A DNA stretch of 64,000 bases from Incurvaria masculella (GCA_946894095.1 OX335642.1:21835021-21899020); one strand, 5' to 3'; positions 13,243-26,520 are shown, counted from the stretch's first letter. Notes: generated by a model not told the origin, from the sequence alone. A program made the numbers and translations.

Positions 13243-13634
13243 AGCGCCATGCCACACGGAACTAGTTTGCTAGTGGGCGCCTTGTCGCACGGAACTAGTG
13301 TGCTAGCGGGCGCCTTGTCACATCTAACTAGTTTGCTAACGGGCGTCTTGTCACGCGGAAGTTGTTTGCTAGCGGGCGCCAAATCGCACGGAACTAGTGT
13401 GCTAGCGGGCGCCTTGTCACATAGAACTAGTTTGCTAGTGAACGCATTGTCATACGGAGCAATTCCTTAGCGGGCAGCTCGTCACACAGAGCTAGTTTGA
13501 TAGCGGGAGTCCTGTCACACGAAGTTAATCAGCGGGTGCGTTGTCAGACGTAGGTAGTTTGCTAGCTGGCGTCTTTTCACACGAATTGAGTTTGCGAGTA
13601 GGCACCGCTTCATGCAGAGATAGTTTGTTGGCTA
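13243..13634 (+). repeat. 33-bp minisatellite, ~12 units
   Basis: About twelve units of 33 bp, consensus GCGGGCGCCTTGTCACACGG followed by AACTAGTTTGCTA. Units 1-6 are regular and stay open on the plus strand as an 11-residue repeat (GALSHGTSVLA type). From unit 7 on, indels break the frame and spacing. I treat the open frame (13249-13470) as a by-product of a period divisible by three rather than a gene. Confidence 0.9.
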
Positions 13635-14523
13635 CTATTGACTAAGAGCTACGAACTGTGAACCCTGCGATCGAGGTTTTACTGCAAAAGAAACGGCCAG
13701 GGAGTTGCGGGGCTGTAAGAGCCTCCCCAGCAAGGAACGCCTCGTGTCGCAGCGAGCGCCATTATTTTGACAAATGCCACAAATATTTTACACGAACGAG
13801 CTGATTTATAACTTCTCCCGCCAGAGGAATACATTTTCGGTCTTAAATATTTTACTCTCGCCGTTTCATTGTTTTAGACCGCACCGGGAAGGATAACTTT
13901 GCGCCATCCAACTGCCTATACAGTTATTATTATATTTACGTTTTTTGCTCCAAATATGCCTAGAAATAGCTGGTAAATGTTTGGACCATAACTCCATTAA
14001 CACCCTGAATATGAAATATAATATGCACCAAATCAATGGGTCTTCCTTGTCGCCGCATCAGGTGACCAGCGCAACGTGATGACGGAATTAACTCCAACGC
14101 ATTCATATAACGATTCGTTTTCCTGATAAGAAAGGAGGTAGTTCATCGGAATATCCGCGTTTTCATTGCCACTGTGCTTATTTCGCAAACCATCATAGTA
14201 CCATATTTTGGGCTACATTTGCCGTAACTTACGCACTTATTGAATCCATGTTAATATTATTACAAAAAAAAGACAACTAAAATCTCTGCTAAGAATCTGC
14301 AAATGTCTAAAAGCAAATTAAAATGCTTGGAACCATCACCTACATAACTAGGTTGATACCGGCCGGGTTGGTACCATTCCGTTTAGAAAAAAATAGTCGT
14401 TATGAAGCCAATGAAAATTGTCCGTGTATTCCATCTAGGTCAGCTATATTGGGACAGGAAAATTAAAATAAAAGCTTGTGTTTTTACTATTAATTTATTA
14501 TCTGTATTTTTTTTCTTTGATCA
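13635..14523. other. No recognisable feature
   Basis: No domain, RNA gene or shared repeat seen. Confidence 0.4.
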
Positions 14524-14800
14524 GAACCGGCTATCATTATTGAATGCAGTATATCGTGCCTGTGCTGTTAATTGTGAAACGGTTCCTTCGGTTCTCGGAA
14601 TCCAACTCTGAGTGCAGTAGCCATTTCATGGTGACACTTACATAGAATGGGCTTTCATAATTGAATGCGTATACAACAATTCGTATTTATGCTATTACCC
14701 GTTGAGAAGTTCACTAGTTAGGAGTCAACCTTGAGTGCAATAATCGTGTCATGGTGTATCCTAGAATGAGTTTTGATAAATTTAGTATCTGTGCTGATGA
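14524..14800. repeat. Degenerate ~122-bp tandem repeat
   Basis: The block around 14605 (CTGAGTGCAGTAG, TTTCATGGTG, TAGAATGGG) recurs around 14727 (TTGAGTGCAATAA, TGTCATGGTG, TAGAATGAG). A remnant of another unit (ATTATTGAATGCAGTATA) lies at about 14535, matching ATAATTGAATGCGTATA at 14657. Confidence 0.6.
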
Positions 14801-16695
14801 CCACTGAAGAGTACTTTTGGCTGGAGCTAATCCTCGATGTCGCTTCAGGTCATGCTTGCCATAAAAATGCAGTGTCATCGGAAATGAACCGACCTGTAAA
14901 AAATCAACTCTGTGGGATAATATGAGTGGTTCTAATTCAGCTTGCATGATTTGACCTAAAAACACATACATATGTATATTTCATTTGTTTTTAAGCAAAC
15001 TAAACGCGTGTGAGTGTAAAAACAAGTCCTGCCATGACACTTAGTTCTGACGTGCTGGGTTGGAATAATTATAACGACAGTAGTTGTTGTATTCGGTATC
15101 CATGTCGAATTAAAAAAAAAACTTCTATAAAATCCCGGAGTCTCAGACTCAAATGATTCATGTGATCCGATTATGAGTGCCACCAAAACACACCGTATTT
15201 CAGGCTAAATATAGTAAAATGTGCATAAATCTAAAAAAAATCTAATAAAAATCGATTTCATGATTTTTTTTATTATTTAAATGGCTTTGTTCATTGCATA
15301 GGTTTTATGTTGCTCTCTTAAGGCATATCTTCTGTTTATACACGAAACTTTAAATATCCAACTATAGCATATCTGGCGCTATTTGGTTTGTTTTGAATGA
15401 CAAAGCAAACGGCAGTTCCCAGGAATTTGTTCTGGTATCTTAACGAGTATCGTCCGCAAAGTAAATTAGAATCCACGAAGAAAAGACCGTGCAAGATATT
15501 AATGTATATTAATAAAAAAAAATATCTATAGATTTTATTTGTATTGCCAGCACATTTTAAAATAACTATTATCATGACTGTAGTATGTATGATTGGACAG
15601 TAACATAATGATAAGAAACGTGTTGCTATAACAAGAAGCAATTCTTTCAATCGTGTATTCGTTTACTATCCTCAATAAGGTGTACACACACTCTTGAATT
15701 CGCCCTTATTTTTAAAGACCAGGGTATTTACCAGGAACGAAGAAGAACTCTGCAGTCCAAATACAAATATTTTTTTATTTTAAAAGCTGATCAAATCAAT
15801 ATAACATTATGCATTTAAATGCTAGGTAGAAATGACTATAGAAGCATTAAGAAAATATTTAGCGTATAACCATATAGTTTTGCTGTCGGTACGTTCTGAA
15901 AGCTTGGCCACTGCTGCTCTCCACATCGCGGCGCGCCGCCACGCTAACGTGGCGACATTTGCTTGCGGAATTTGCTCCCCGTGTCTCGCTATTATTACCA
16001 GCTTACGTACAGCGTGCCATCATAATATAAATAAGAAATAAATAAATAATAAATATAAATAAATAATACATCAACTTATGACGAGGCAACCAAAGATTAT
16101 ATAGGAGATGACCGCCAGGAAACCATTTGTATAAAATCGATGTCAGCCTAACGACATCCCTGTTCATGCAACCTTGCAGAACAGCCCTCAGAGAACAATC
16201 CTAAAGTATAGAGCGCGAGTTTAATTTTGTGTGAGTTTCGGCACCTATAAATTATAAAACGCCACAGGGAAAATAAAATATGATTATAAATATTCCATGG
16301 TTCATAAAAATATATGACTTAACAATACATTTTAATCACAGCTTAAAGTTATAAAATATAAAGAATCTCGTCTAACTTGATTTAACTAATGATTTTTTAT
16401 TGCAATGCAATTTTATTAAGGTCAATAGCTGCGGTACCGAGCTCCGCTCGGGTTAATGTCGGGCTAAATTATTTCATGGATAAAAAGTAGCCTGGTAAAA
16501 AGGGCTGGTACAAAAGGCTGCTCCAGGACAATGTATCCATCTACCAAATTTAATCAAGATCATTTGACCCGATATGGTATGATTTAATGAGAAACATCCA
16601 ATCGTTCCCATTTAGAGCTTCTTAAACATTTAGTAGTATTTAAAAAACAAGCCGGAGCTAATGTCGTACTAAGTTTTGACAGGTAACCTCTGAAT
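14801..16695. other. No gene; A-rich tract at 16015-16075
   Basis: A GC-rich patch at 15900-15960 can pair as CGCCACGCTAACGTGGCG. The AAATAAATAATAAATA tract at 16035-16072 could be the tail of an unrecognised retroposon. No conserved protein was seen. Confidence 0.4.
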
Positions 16696-16993
16696 ACGAC
16701 TGTAAATTGTTAACGAATAATTCTGTATCCCTACTCCAAGCACCTCATGTCTTGCCGACAAAACCAACAAATTCGTAATTTACTTTAATGCCCGAATTTC
16801 TAGTGTTATAATCTCGCAGCATATTCTCTGTGCTCCTGACATCCACGACTGTAAATTGTTAACGAATAATTCTGTATCCCTACTCCAAGCACCTCATGTC
16901 TTGCCGACAAAACCAACAAATTCGTAATTTACTTTAATGCCCGAATTTCTAGTGTTATAATCTCGCAGCATATTCTCTGTGCTCCTGACATCC
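16696..16993. repeat. Perfect 149-bp tandem duplication
   Basis: Positions 16696-16844 and 16845-16993 are identical by eye over all 149 bases, each starting ACGACTGTAAATTG and ending GCTCCTGACATCC. The perfect identity implies a very recent duplication or an assembly artefact. The unit has no ORF or recognised motif. Confidence 0.95.
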
Positions 16994-17634
16994 GAGTGCT
17001 CGAACTAACATATGAGACAATTTTCCACGTCCCACACCAGAGCCCTTTGTCCCGTGGAATTGTAGTCATGCCATCTGTCCTCTTTCCATATTCTTTACGT
17101 ATTAACCACCGGCTCTAATAATTATGGAATATTGGCAAAAGTAAGTGTTTATTATTCAATTAATTGCTTAAGGGTTGCATCGGCTGGCACATTTCAAACA
17201 AGTTAAGCCTTGCCGTCTATTGGTATCGGCCATAAAGTCGCAACTGAATTTATTCTTAGACAATTTATGTGCAAAAATGTGCCCGAGTGCGCTGATGGTA
17301 TGACGTGAAGCCATGCCCCAGCCTCCGGTGTGGACACAGCTCTGATTTGCGCCGAACAGAATCGGAGTTGAAGAGTACATTGTACAATTGTTTCACTACG
17401 AATGTATCCCAAAGTGTTTTGTGAGCTTATATTTTATGGCAGTTCTATACCTGGGCACAAGCCTTTCGAAGCATTATTCTGCATGTAATATTCCAACCAA
17501 ACCAACTATCATATTTAATATGATTTGCTGAATTTATGATGAACTATGAAGTGTGATTTCTATGGATAAAAAGTAAAACAGTAAGCAGTATCATATAAAG
17601 GCCTTGGAAAATATAAACCTTGCGTAAATAAAAT
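16994..17634. other. No recognisable feature
   Basis: Overlapping short minus-strand frames at 17168-17412 show no domain. Confidence 0.4.
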
Positions 17635-17760
17635 CATCAGGGAAGTTTCTTGCCTGTTCTCCTTCTCTGTGATTATTGAATAGGATAAATGGTCAAATAT
17701 GAAAACTCCGAGTGTAGTGTTATTTCTGCGGATGATAAATAAATAATAAAATATAGATAG
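17635..17760 (+). mobile_element. LINE 3' end, diverged copy
   Basis: Contains AAGTTTCTTGCCTGTTCTCC, a CAAATATGAAAACTCCGAGT block and GGATGATAAATAAATAA, in the same order as the better copies at 26945-27144 and 47885-48065. The family resembles the 3' UTRs of insect Jockey/CR1-type LINEs, but the assignment is tentative. Confidence 0.6.
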
Positions 17761-18279
17761 ATATGATAGAACCAAAGTTCTTAAACGAAGTTAGTGCGAC
17801 TCAGCATAGTAAATGTTGATTTTGTACCCATATTAACCGCTGGAGTTTCCGCTCCAAATATTGAAAAGTTTTATATATTTTCCAAATACGTGAAAAACCA
17901 GAAGTGAAAACCTAGTAAGCACACAACAAATACGAAGTGGCATGAAGCCCACATATTTGCACCAAATATGTCAACCTACCTACGTTAAGAAAGTGGGAGC
18001 CGAACTTGTGAACGCCAACATTACACACACGCGTCATGTTTGCCGGCGTCTAAATACCTCAACCCATAACGGAGACATCTAGATCCATTGTCATCTTACA
18101 AATATTGTCCAAGAACTGTCGAGAGTGCTTGAACAAATATGACTGGACGCTTGAGAGAGACTGGAGACCGGACTGTGCTCTTGCCTTGGTTGTAGCGCTC
18201 ATTCAACTGGTTATTGACAACCGTAGAGCAGCCTAACTTACATTGGCCACTAAGCGAAGCTTCGTTTACACTAGTCCTC

Positions 18280-18575
18280 ATTACTGGACGTGGGTATATC
18301 TTCACACCCAGTGTCATGCTATCAGCTCAGAACTGTTTTATGTACTGGTCGTTGATAGCTACTGTCAAAACCTACTCTCAAGATATTAGCCCAATACACC
18401 ACGTGGGAACTGGGTGCCATTTCTGGACCTTCCTCATATTGCACGGCTACATTAAATTGGATGAAAAACACGAACCATTTTCACTGCAACTTCGACTATT
18501 TTTCATTAAATGCGATGGCACTGACTCTGGTTGGATAATCCTTCCATCTAGTAAGCAAGGATGTACTTTAAAGTA
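18280..18575 (-). mobile_element. SINE copy, with a duplicated tail region
   Basis: On the plus strand the order is TTACTGGACGTGGGTAT, TAGCCCAATACACCACGTGG, GGTGCCAT, GGACCTTCCTCATATTGCACGG, TGGATGAAAAACACGAACC and CATTAAATGCGATG, that is, the SINE read backwards. Two successive diverged tail pieces (18280-18340 and about 18342-18400) precede the body, so two insertions or an internal duplication is likely. The 120-residue frame over it (18214-18576) follows SINE sequence and is not a gene. Confidence 0.75.
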
Positions 18576-18699
18576 GAATATAACGGTGTAACGGTGACTC
18601 AATTAATTACCAGGGAATTCGCCGTTTAAACTCCTCCAATTAGAACCAACCGAACCTCTACATTTATTATCCCGCAAAGTACCATCTGGGGGCTTCTTT

Positions 18700-18794
18700 C
18701 ATGGTGCGAGGAAGCACCTAGCTCGCTGGCACGGTTTTGGCAGCACCCGAGAAAGTTTGGAAGCCAATGGGTGTCGTTGGGTACATGCGCGGTC
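18700..18794 (+). repeat. Dispersed repeat, GAAGCACCTAGC type
   Basis: ATGGTGCGAGGAAGCACCTA, GCTGGCACGGTTTTGGCAG, GAGAAAGTTTGGAAG and CAATGGGTGTCGTTGGG align with 55161-55250, with 35771-35852 on the minus strand, and loosely with 33340-33390. The last match suggests LINE 3' sequence. Confidence 0.55.
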
Positions 18795-19875
18795 ATATTT
18801 CAAACACATCCAAAACCAGATCCAGCCTAAAGTTGTTTACCCTCAAAAATCTAGCGCGAGGCTGACAAATTAGTACGAAGACTGACAAAATTCTATTAGT
18901 ATTCCTGCATGAAATTCCAACCTATATAGCTAGAAATAGATGCAACTAATTTCAGGCGTAATGTGATTATTGATACGACATTGTATAATCTCAAATAACA
19001 TTTTTCCAACTGAAACTCAAACTCTTTATGGGTTTATAAAACGAAACATGTCGTAGATACTTATTCTAGCATATTGTGCATTTGGTGTAGTTAAGCTTTG
19101 TTTGTAAGTAGTAGCGTTTAATTAAGTTGCATGCTAAATGGCGCTAGCTCAGCTTGCCTTGATGGTAATAAACTATACAGGATGGATTTCAGTTAAACCC
19201 TATGGGTGTACGTGTTTGATGAGGTGATGGTGTGTTGTGTGTGAGAGTTTGCCTGTGCGATAGTGGATGTTGATGCGAGATGGGATATTATGGTATATTG
19301 ATGATTTTTATCTGAATGGCGATTGTGTCGGTTATAGTTCATGTATAGTAAATTAGTTTTATTTTATTCCATGGATAACTTGATATACATTTTGCGATTG
19401 CATGCTACAAATTTAATGGAATAATATCTCCCAAACGACATCCGGATCCCAGATCATTTTTTGATAAAATCAATCTTGCATATTTACTTTGTTTATACAT
19501 ATTTACAAAAAAGTAAGTTCCTGGATTGTATTAAATTTATAGTTTAGGAGTTATGAGGAATGAACTGTTTAGGTAAATAAATAAATCAACGGAAGTACAA
19601 GTGGCGCGTGGGAGGGGACAGCTCGTGGTGGATCCGGTTCTCATTTGGTCGAAGAACACAAACATGGGAACAGGTCGACCGCAGGTGAGGTACACTCGAA
19701 GAAACTATTACAAATTATTCAAGACAAGTTTATACATATTATATATAATTTCCCCGGTAAATTTCTTAAGACGCTACACGATAGTAAATCTGTAAATACG
19801 TTTTGGAAATGTTCAGTACATGTTTTGGTGTGGCACAGACTCTATTAGTAGGTAGAACATGGAAATATAATCTAA
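18795..19875. other. No recognisable feature
   Basis: TG-rich stretch at 19195-19275. Short frames at 19601-19848 have no convincing domain. Confidence 0.4.
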
Positions 19876-19993
19876 ACGTCCTGTAAGAAAGGTCCTGGCA
19901 TGGCATCTATTTCCTATTTGAGGTTTGGGGCTCATATCATGACAGTAGGTGTAGGTGTGGTATTAGCCATGCACGTCCAGTAACATAAAAAAA
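19876..19993 (+). mobile_element. SINE tail fragment
   Basis: GAAAGGTCCTGGCATGGCAT, CATATCATGACAGTAGGTG, TGTGGTATTAGCCATGCACG, TCCAGTAACATAAAAAAA: the last third of the SINE with its A-rich end. Confidence 0.8.
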
Positions 19994-20157
19994 GGTCAGA
20001 ATCTTGATCTGAAACCAAAAATATGTATGTTCATTGAAAAAATACGTGTGTACCTATGTTTCGTGAACATAATTTATTTGTAATAATAATATTCAAAAAA
20101 ACATTCATTGCTACCTTTTATATATATTTTTCTCTATGATTGTTTATTGAACTGTTA

Positions 20158-20300
20158 ATGGATGGCTATGAATAACACACTTAAACACTGTCATGATATA
20201 TGCTTAACACACCGCGTTCTCGAAACAATCGCTTCGGCCATCTTCCATTTAATGCGATGGTGCCATCTAGTAAGCAAGCAAGGGGAACTCCAGTGGTTGT
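20158..20300 (-). mobile_element. SINE fragment with internal deletion
   Basis: Minus-oriented pieces on the plus strand: AATGGATGGCTA at the tail end, then TTCGGCCATCTTCCATTTAA, TGCGATGGTGCCATCTAGTA and AGCAAGCAAGGGGAACTCCA. The central body is deleted. Confidence 0.6.
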
Positions 20301-20448
20301 GTTTTTTACTCGTTATGACGTTGTCTTTTCAACAAATTTGTAGTTGTTTTAAATAAACATCTAGGCAGTGCACACATATATTACAAAACCAAAGGAAAGG
20401 ATCGAAAACTTGAAATAAGCTGCATAGCTTTATGTGTGTAATGAAGCT

Positions 20449-20582
20449 TGTGTCCTGCGCACCCATCTCTCGAATCTGTAAGAATCGGATGGTAGGAGCG
20501 GTGAGGCGCGGGAAGGACAGGCACGAAATAATTGTACTCTGAGACCACCCGATCCTCGTGAGTGAAGACTGCGCAGGACACA
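20449..20582. repeat. Inverted repeat, 13-bp arms
   Basis: TGTGTCCTGCGCA at 20449-20461 is repeated in inverse complement at 20570-20582, 108 bases apart. Further pairing inside is weak. Confidence 0.5.
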
Positions 20583-23500
20583 GCAAGGGGCGGAAAGGTT
20601 TCAAACACCTGATAAGCTTAATTACGATGTTTTGGATAAACAACATACAATAATTACTAAAGAGTTGACTTTTCTCAAGTAAGTGACATAACACGGTGTA
20701 TCGGAACTGATGTGCTGTTAATCTTGTTTGTTAGTATTGTTTAGTTTAGCACTTTCTCTGTTTGGGCTCTCTAGATCTAGATTCAAGTTTGCTTGTGGAA
20801 AGAAGAAGTTCTGTCTTGCTCCAAAACTATAAGTAAATGTAACTCTCCACATCAAGCTGCTAGTTTTAACAAACAAACGCCACAAATAGATCCATAGAAG
20901 CTGGTTTGGCGTCTACTACAATCAGACAATAATCTTGCTGACTATTTGAACGTCAAAACACAAGCTTCCTTGCTAATAAATATTTATACCATCGTTATTA
21001 CCCACTATTTATTGCTGTCCAGTACTTCTAGTTAGAAATACCGGTGTAGTAGAGATGATGGATTTTTTTATTAGTAAAGCAGAAGAAGTGCTCATCGCTC
21101 TATTTAAATATCTAAGACCTTTTAGACAAAATATGTTTTGTTTTAATGAATGAAACAAAATAAAAATTAATGAAATAAAAATAAAATATTACGTCTAGGT
21201 GAGATCAGCGATTGGTTTTCTGAACCGTGGGTCTCCAGACTTGACCTGCCATTATTATCCACACCATTATATATGTATGGGATAATCCTACGTAATTTAT
21301 AAATGTCCTAACACTTTGTTGTATAATAATGTTTTGTTAACTATGATAATCAAATACATTTTTAAATATTTAAGCTCGACCCTTTCTCTGTTTTCCAGGT
21401 ATGGTGTGATGGAGACAAAGACACGAAAAGTAATGTATTCTCAATACCAGAATCGCCTTTATCAATATAGTGTATGCAGCATCAGTAAAAAAATAATAGT
21501 TAAGTGAATCATATCAGAAGTATTTCGAAACATAACATTAAAAGCTTTTTCATAAATTTTACCGCGACACAAATTATTTCCTCATCATGGGATAAACGAT
21601 GGGAAACGTTGCAACATGAACAAATTCTATTAGGCGATTGCAGCGCTAAATTACTTTAAACGCCTTCCAAGAGTACTAAACGGCCACTAAGCGACGCTCA
21701 CGGAATGCTACCGACATAAGTTCGAGTGAAAAGTACTCGGTGCCCGTAAATGCGGATTTATTGAGCGTTAACGAGTGAAGGGCGATACCCGACTCGCGCT
21801 AACGCTTACGGAGCGGTCGAGGTGGCGGCACGTTAGCGACGTTCCTCTGGACTGATACTGTTTGGCACAGACTTGGAATAAACGCATGATTTTTTTTCTA
21901 TTTGTGAAGGAAAGTAATTTTGTTTCTTTGATTACGCACACTGCGAACTAGATTTAACTGTGTTCACACAGAATATAAAAAATACTTATTTATCACATAA
22001 TTACGCAGACTCTATTAAATTTAACTATAATTAACTAAGAACATCAATATGATTACTATAATACTATGTTTTCGCTGAGTACTTTTGAAATTCAGTTAAC
22101 TTCTAATCGTACGGAATATGCATGCCCCTTTTAAAAACAACGTATTTCAAGTTTTGTTTATACTAAGTTATGTATTTTAGAGCGGTGTAGATTAAGTCGA
22201 GTTATGTTACGTTAAATCAGGTCAGTTTAAATTAGGTTAAGTTAGCTTTGATAAGTGTTTTTTTATTTCTTACTATAACAAGTTTTCTTGAAACATTATG
22301 ATTTCGTTAATAAGATGTGACTAATATAATTTTCGTCAAAACTCTATTGTTATGTACTTATTTTATTGGACGAGCAAGCGAAGCGAGCAAAGTACTCCGA
22401 GTATTTTTTAACAGTTCGGCGCGCTTGTATGTATATATATGTTTGTTCAAAAATGACCTGAGTATCGTTGATAGAAACGTCATTAGGCGAGTAACTCAGA
22501 AAATATTTTTTTTACTTCGAACATGAGCCAAATCGGTCAAGGGGTAGCCGATATATGGGGTTGTAAGAGGGAGCGAAAAGAGTAGGTGTGCTAAATGGCG
22601 CGAGTAACTAGCACTAAAATAATCCATATTTTAAGTAGGGTATAGCACTCAAACTTTCATCGGCGATAATTTCTTTTTCAATACTCAGCAACACAAACGT
22701 CGACGCATCGTTAACCGGAGGGCTTACGCACTCACGAAATACGTTAGTAGCCACGCGTGGACGCTAGCAACATCGCCCCGACACGAAATGGTTTCAGAGG
22801 CATACGCTACCGTAGCATTAAAACGTGTGCGGAACGAAGGTAGCCGGTGGACGGTAACCGGACGATTCTCGCCTCGTTTCCGGTGGATGGTACTTTATGA
22901 GGGAGAGGTTTTATGGTGTGAAAAAGAACGCATTATGTCTTAGAGAAGAGGCTAGTGAAGAAACGGTGCGAGGGTTATAGTCAGACATCTCACCCATGAC
23001 GAGTACTTACTGAGGAATATCGGCTAAAATTGCCCCCAAATATAGTTAGAAAATTATGCAAATACTCTATTTCTATTATCTATTTATTTGCTATTATATC
23101 TTAAGCCTAGGAATTTACTCCACGAACGACCAAATTACTTTATAATTTCAATCTCAACCTTAAAATTTGAAACATTGCATGGATTAATAGTATTTGAATG
23201 GAAGTCATTAGACCTAAGGCTTTGAAATGTAATTTGTATTCATCAAGATATAAAATTTGGAGCTTGAGTAAAATTGATAAAGCTATAAAACGATTCTCTG
23301 GGGCAGTTGTGACTAAACCGAGAGGGAATAAAACTCTTGCTCGCAACCTACGCTTATTTAAGTCATTCGTTTGATAGACAAAAAACATACTTGGTAAACA
23401 ATACTTTAAACTAGAAAATCACAGAATATCTCTATAACCTGCAAGCGAATAAGAAGGTTTTGCCTAGGTTTTGTTTAAAAATAAGTTCTTACAAGAACGA

Positions 23501-25857
23501 TATTTTAAGATGTTCATAAAAGGGAAGGCATCTGATGTGGGATTCAGTAAATTATTTGACATATTTAATGGATACGACATTAAACCATTATCTCAGTTTT
23601 CATTGTAGAAAAAATTATTTCTTTCATTCGTAAAAAATCAGAATTAGCTTCTTACTTTAGAAGCAAATATCGTTGTCGTACTTTTTCGCCTCAAAGTGAA
23701 TTTATTGTAATAAAAACCACTGACGACAAACAATTTGATATCATTCGATGCGGCTAAACCATACAGCGCAGATACCACAAAAGGAACCGAGGACCCCAAA
23801 TATATTTATAGGCTGAATAGGTACTGAGCGGATAACAACGTTTTCTTCGAAATAAAGTCTAGACAGCCCTTTCATCCAAATAATAGCTTGGACAGGACAA
23901 CGAAATGTTTCTGGACTTCTATTGAAATTTCGAGCTCTTTTGGGCTCAGAATAATACATTGACATTGAAATAGTAAAGGGCAAATTGTGTTGATCAAGAG
24001 GAAAATATCAATATCATTTTCACCGTTGTGCCTACTGGGATCTCGGATAAATAATTACAGGAAATATTGTAGTAATTTATTGATAAATGTAGCCCGTAAG
24101 CACCACTAAATTTTGGCTCCGCATATACAAGAAATTTGTAATTTTTTTGCAAGCCACTGTTCCTAGTCACTTAATTTTCTGTATATTATATCAGTCAAGT
24201 AATATTTTCGCGTCTGCGCAATTTTGTTTTATAGACAAATATATCCTGGCTCAAATCAGAGAAAATATTATTTCTAAAAAGATTTATTTTTGCTGTAATT
24301 TAACGGTTTAATTATAAAGAAATAATTTATTTAATGGGCAAGGTGGTTACCAAATAATTTCCTAACTCTATTACTTTGGGGAAATATCTTACGTGAGCAT
24401 TAGATAATTACGCTTTCAATATCAAGGTAGTTCACTTATCGTTTCAAAGTCACTGTTCTTATTTACTTGATATTTGGTTTATAATATGCGGCAAAAAATA
24501 TATACTATGCAGAAAAGAAAAATGAACATTTTGCATTTTGATATAATTTTACTCGGTTCCGATTTTTTTTAACTAAATACATGCAGACACATACCAAATA
24601 TCAAGTTTTGAAAAGTACTTTTCCTTGCGGAGCATAGTTATCTAATGCGTTTGGGCCTACCACCAGAGTTGACAGCCATGTTATTATTTTAGTTGATTGT
24701 TTATGAATGTAATCGCTCGATTTATATTAATTAAAAAGAATTCTCCCACAATATGAAACCAAAATAAAGATGCAAGGTAACTTTATTTTCTTATGTATGG
24801 TAACCCCATTCTAAAGACCTCAACCCATTACGTAGTACCACAACATTACAATTAACTGGATGTAATCATTTAATGCCATAATAATAAAAAAATAATCTCA
24901 CCGGCTTTTCAGATTTTCAATGTCTCTTTTTTTAGAGAAACAGTGTTTAATAATACAAACATTAAATGATAACGAAATCAAACTCAAATAAGAGTACGAT
25001 TTGGTTGTAGTAAAAATCTAAATTCAGAAGTTTGTAATTTTAATTTTCTACTGGATGTTTTGGTGTAGGTATACTTCAGGATTAAAAAATACTCAATATT
25101 AGAGGAAATCAATCCTCATCACTGAAATTTTGTTTGTAATTTTTTTTATGGGGAACTCGAAAAAAGATTAAAATTAGATTCATGTAATAAGAATGTATAG
25201 GAACTACGTTCCTTATTGCACGCTTGGCGGATGAGGGCTAGACGAAAAATTATGTCTTCGACTCTTTTGCTGTCAAACACATAGTGACACCGAATTTTTT
25301 TCTCTTTGACGAAAGTACCAGGGCTAAGGAAATTGTTAGATGTTTTAAAATATTGTAAGTAGTGTAAGTGTAAAATTTCTAAGAAATTTTAATAAAATTG
25401 GAATCTCGGCACAATCATCAGAACGGCCGAAATTGTTAGATGTTTTTTCTTGTGTCCTCTCGCTCGAAATGGAGACAATTCACCATTGTACTGTTTCTGT
25501 TACTCTTCAGTCGTACTTTCGTTTTCTTCATTTTCTTCTCATTGATATTCGTCACATTTTTGCATGTATCGTAGGAAATATTTTAAAATTTTGTAAAACT
25601 GTGAACTGTGGCTGGGCCCTATCTGTGCTAGTACATAATATATCGCGATAGGAACATCGTTCCTACCGTGTGGCCCACGATACCGCTCGTAATGATTTCT
25701 TCTAATAATGTGTGCATCTTATTACTGAAGTTTCTGTATCCTATCCCAAAACATCTTTTACAATATAAACTTAAATCACAATGCTTGATTTTTTTACATA
25801 CCTGGACATGGATGGCTGTTATAATATGCACTGCTGCGTTCATTCGGCGATAATATC
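20583..25857. other. Long stretch without recognisable genes or repeats
   Basis: AT-rich throughout. A GC-richer zone at 21690-21840 and again at 22690-22880 contains no convincing frame. A GAGCAAGCGAAGCGAGCAAA tract at 22370-22390 looks repetitive but has no partner here. 25640-25680 can form a short hairpin (AGGAACATCGTTCCT). No tRNA or conserved protein was seen. Confidence 0.45.
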
Positions 25858-25918
25858 TATCCGGACGGGCTTAACCCTATCAACTAGCAACGGGGCTTAC
25901 AGCTTTGCATAGGTTCCT
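25858..25918 (-). mobile_element. SINE fragment
   Basis: CCGGACGGGCTTAACCCTAT, CAACTAGCAACGGGG and CTTACAGCTTTGCATAGG match the middle of the SINE (compare CGGGATAAGCCCTACCACCT and GGGGACCTACAGCTTAACG at 30998-31050). Confidence 0.6.
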
Positions 25919-26520
25919 AACCTTGGAGTAACAAAATGCAGGTTAACATTTTCTTGTATTATTTTGACCATTTTTTCGTTCAGATTTGTAATATTAAAAG
26001 TAATATTTGTCTCATGGCGTGCGTTTTAATTAAATAAAAAGCACCGACGTTGCTCTGTTAAACGCTTACCCAAAAATTAAGCAGCAATCTACATTCGTGT
26101 TGAAGGGCTCATCGCGCGGCAGTAGGTAGTAGGTACAGGCGAACACGAAACTTTGGGCGGGAAATTTCACTTTTAATAACGTCTGTGCCAGTTTCTCGTG
26201 AAACTGTCTCGGGCGACTTTTTCAGAGGCCTACTTCTCGGAGCACGATACCGTTTGATGTAGTATTGGGTGTCAGTTTTTGTGGCGGTAACGGCAGTCAC
26301 CACCGTAACTTTATTCAAAGTTCTCAGATGAAAATAAATTTAAACTCTTTTTCAGTTACGTCTCACTTTTGCGAAATTCCATTTCAAAGCTCATAATTTC
26401 GTCAAGCATGAGATAATTAACAAAGTCGACTATAAGTTTTGACACAATCCTTATATTCTATTGCCCTACCACTGAGAAATAACCTCAAATATAATTTGGT
26501 AATTTTTTGTAGCTCCATCG
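25919..26520. other. No recognisable feature
   Basis: Short frames without domains. Confidence 0.4.

Noticed and set aside
13249..13470. 73-codon plus frame with an 11-residue repeat as a gene
   Set aside because: It coincides with the 33-bp minisatellite; the period is a multiple of three, so an open frame is expected, and it breaks as soon as units acquire indels.
18214..18576. 120-codon plus frame as a protein
   Set aside because: It follows an inverted SINE copy block by block.
19601..19795. LINE C-terminus based on GTGRPQVRY
   Set aside because: Only a few residues fit the GRP--RW motif and nothing around them matches.
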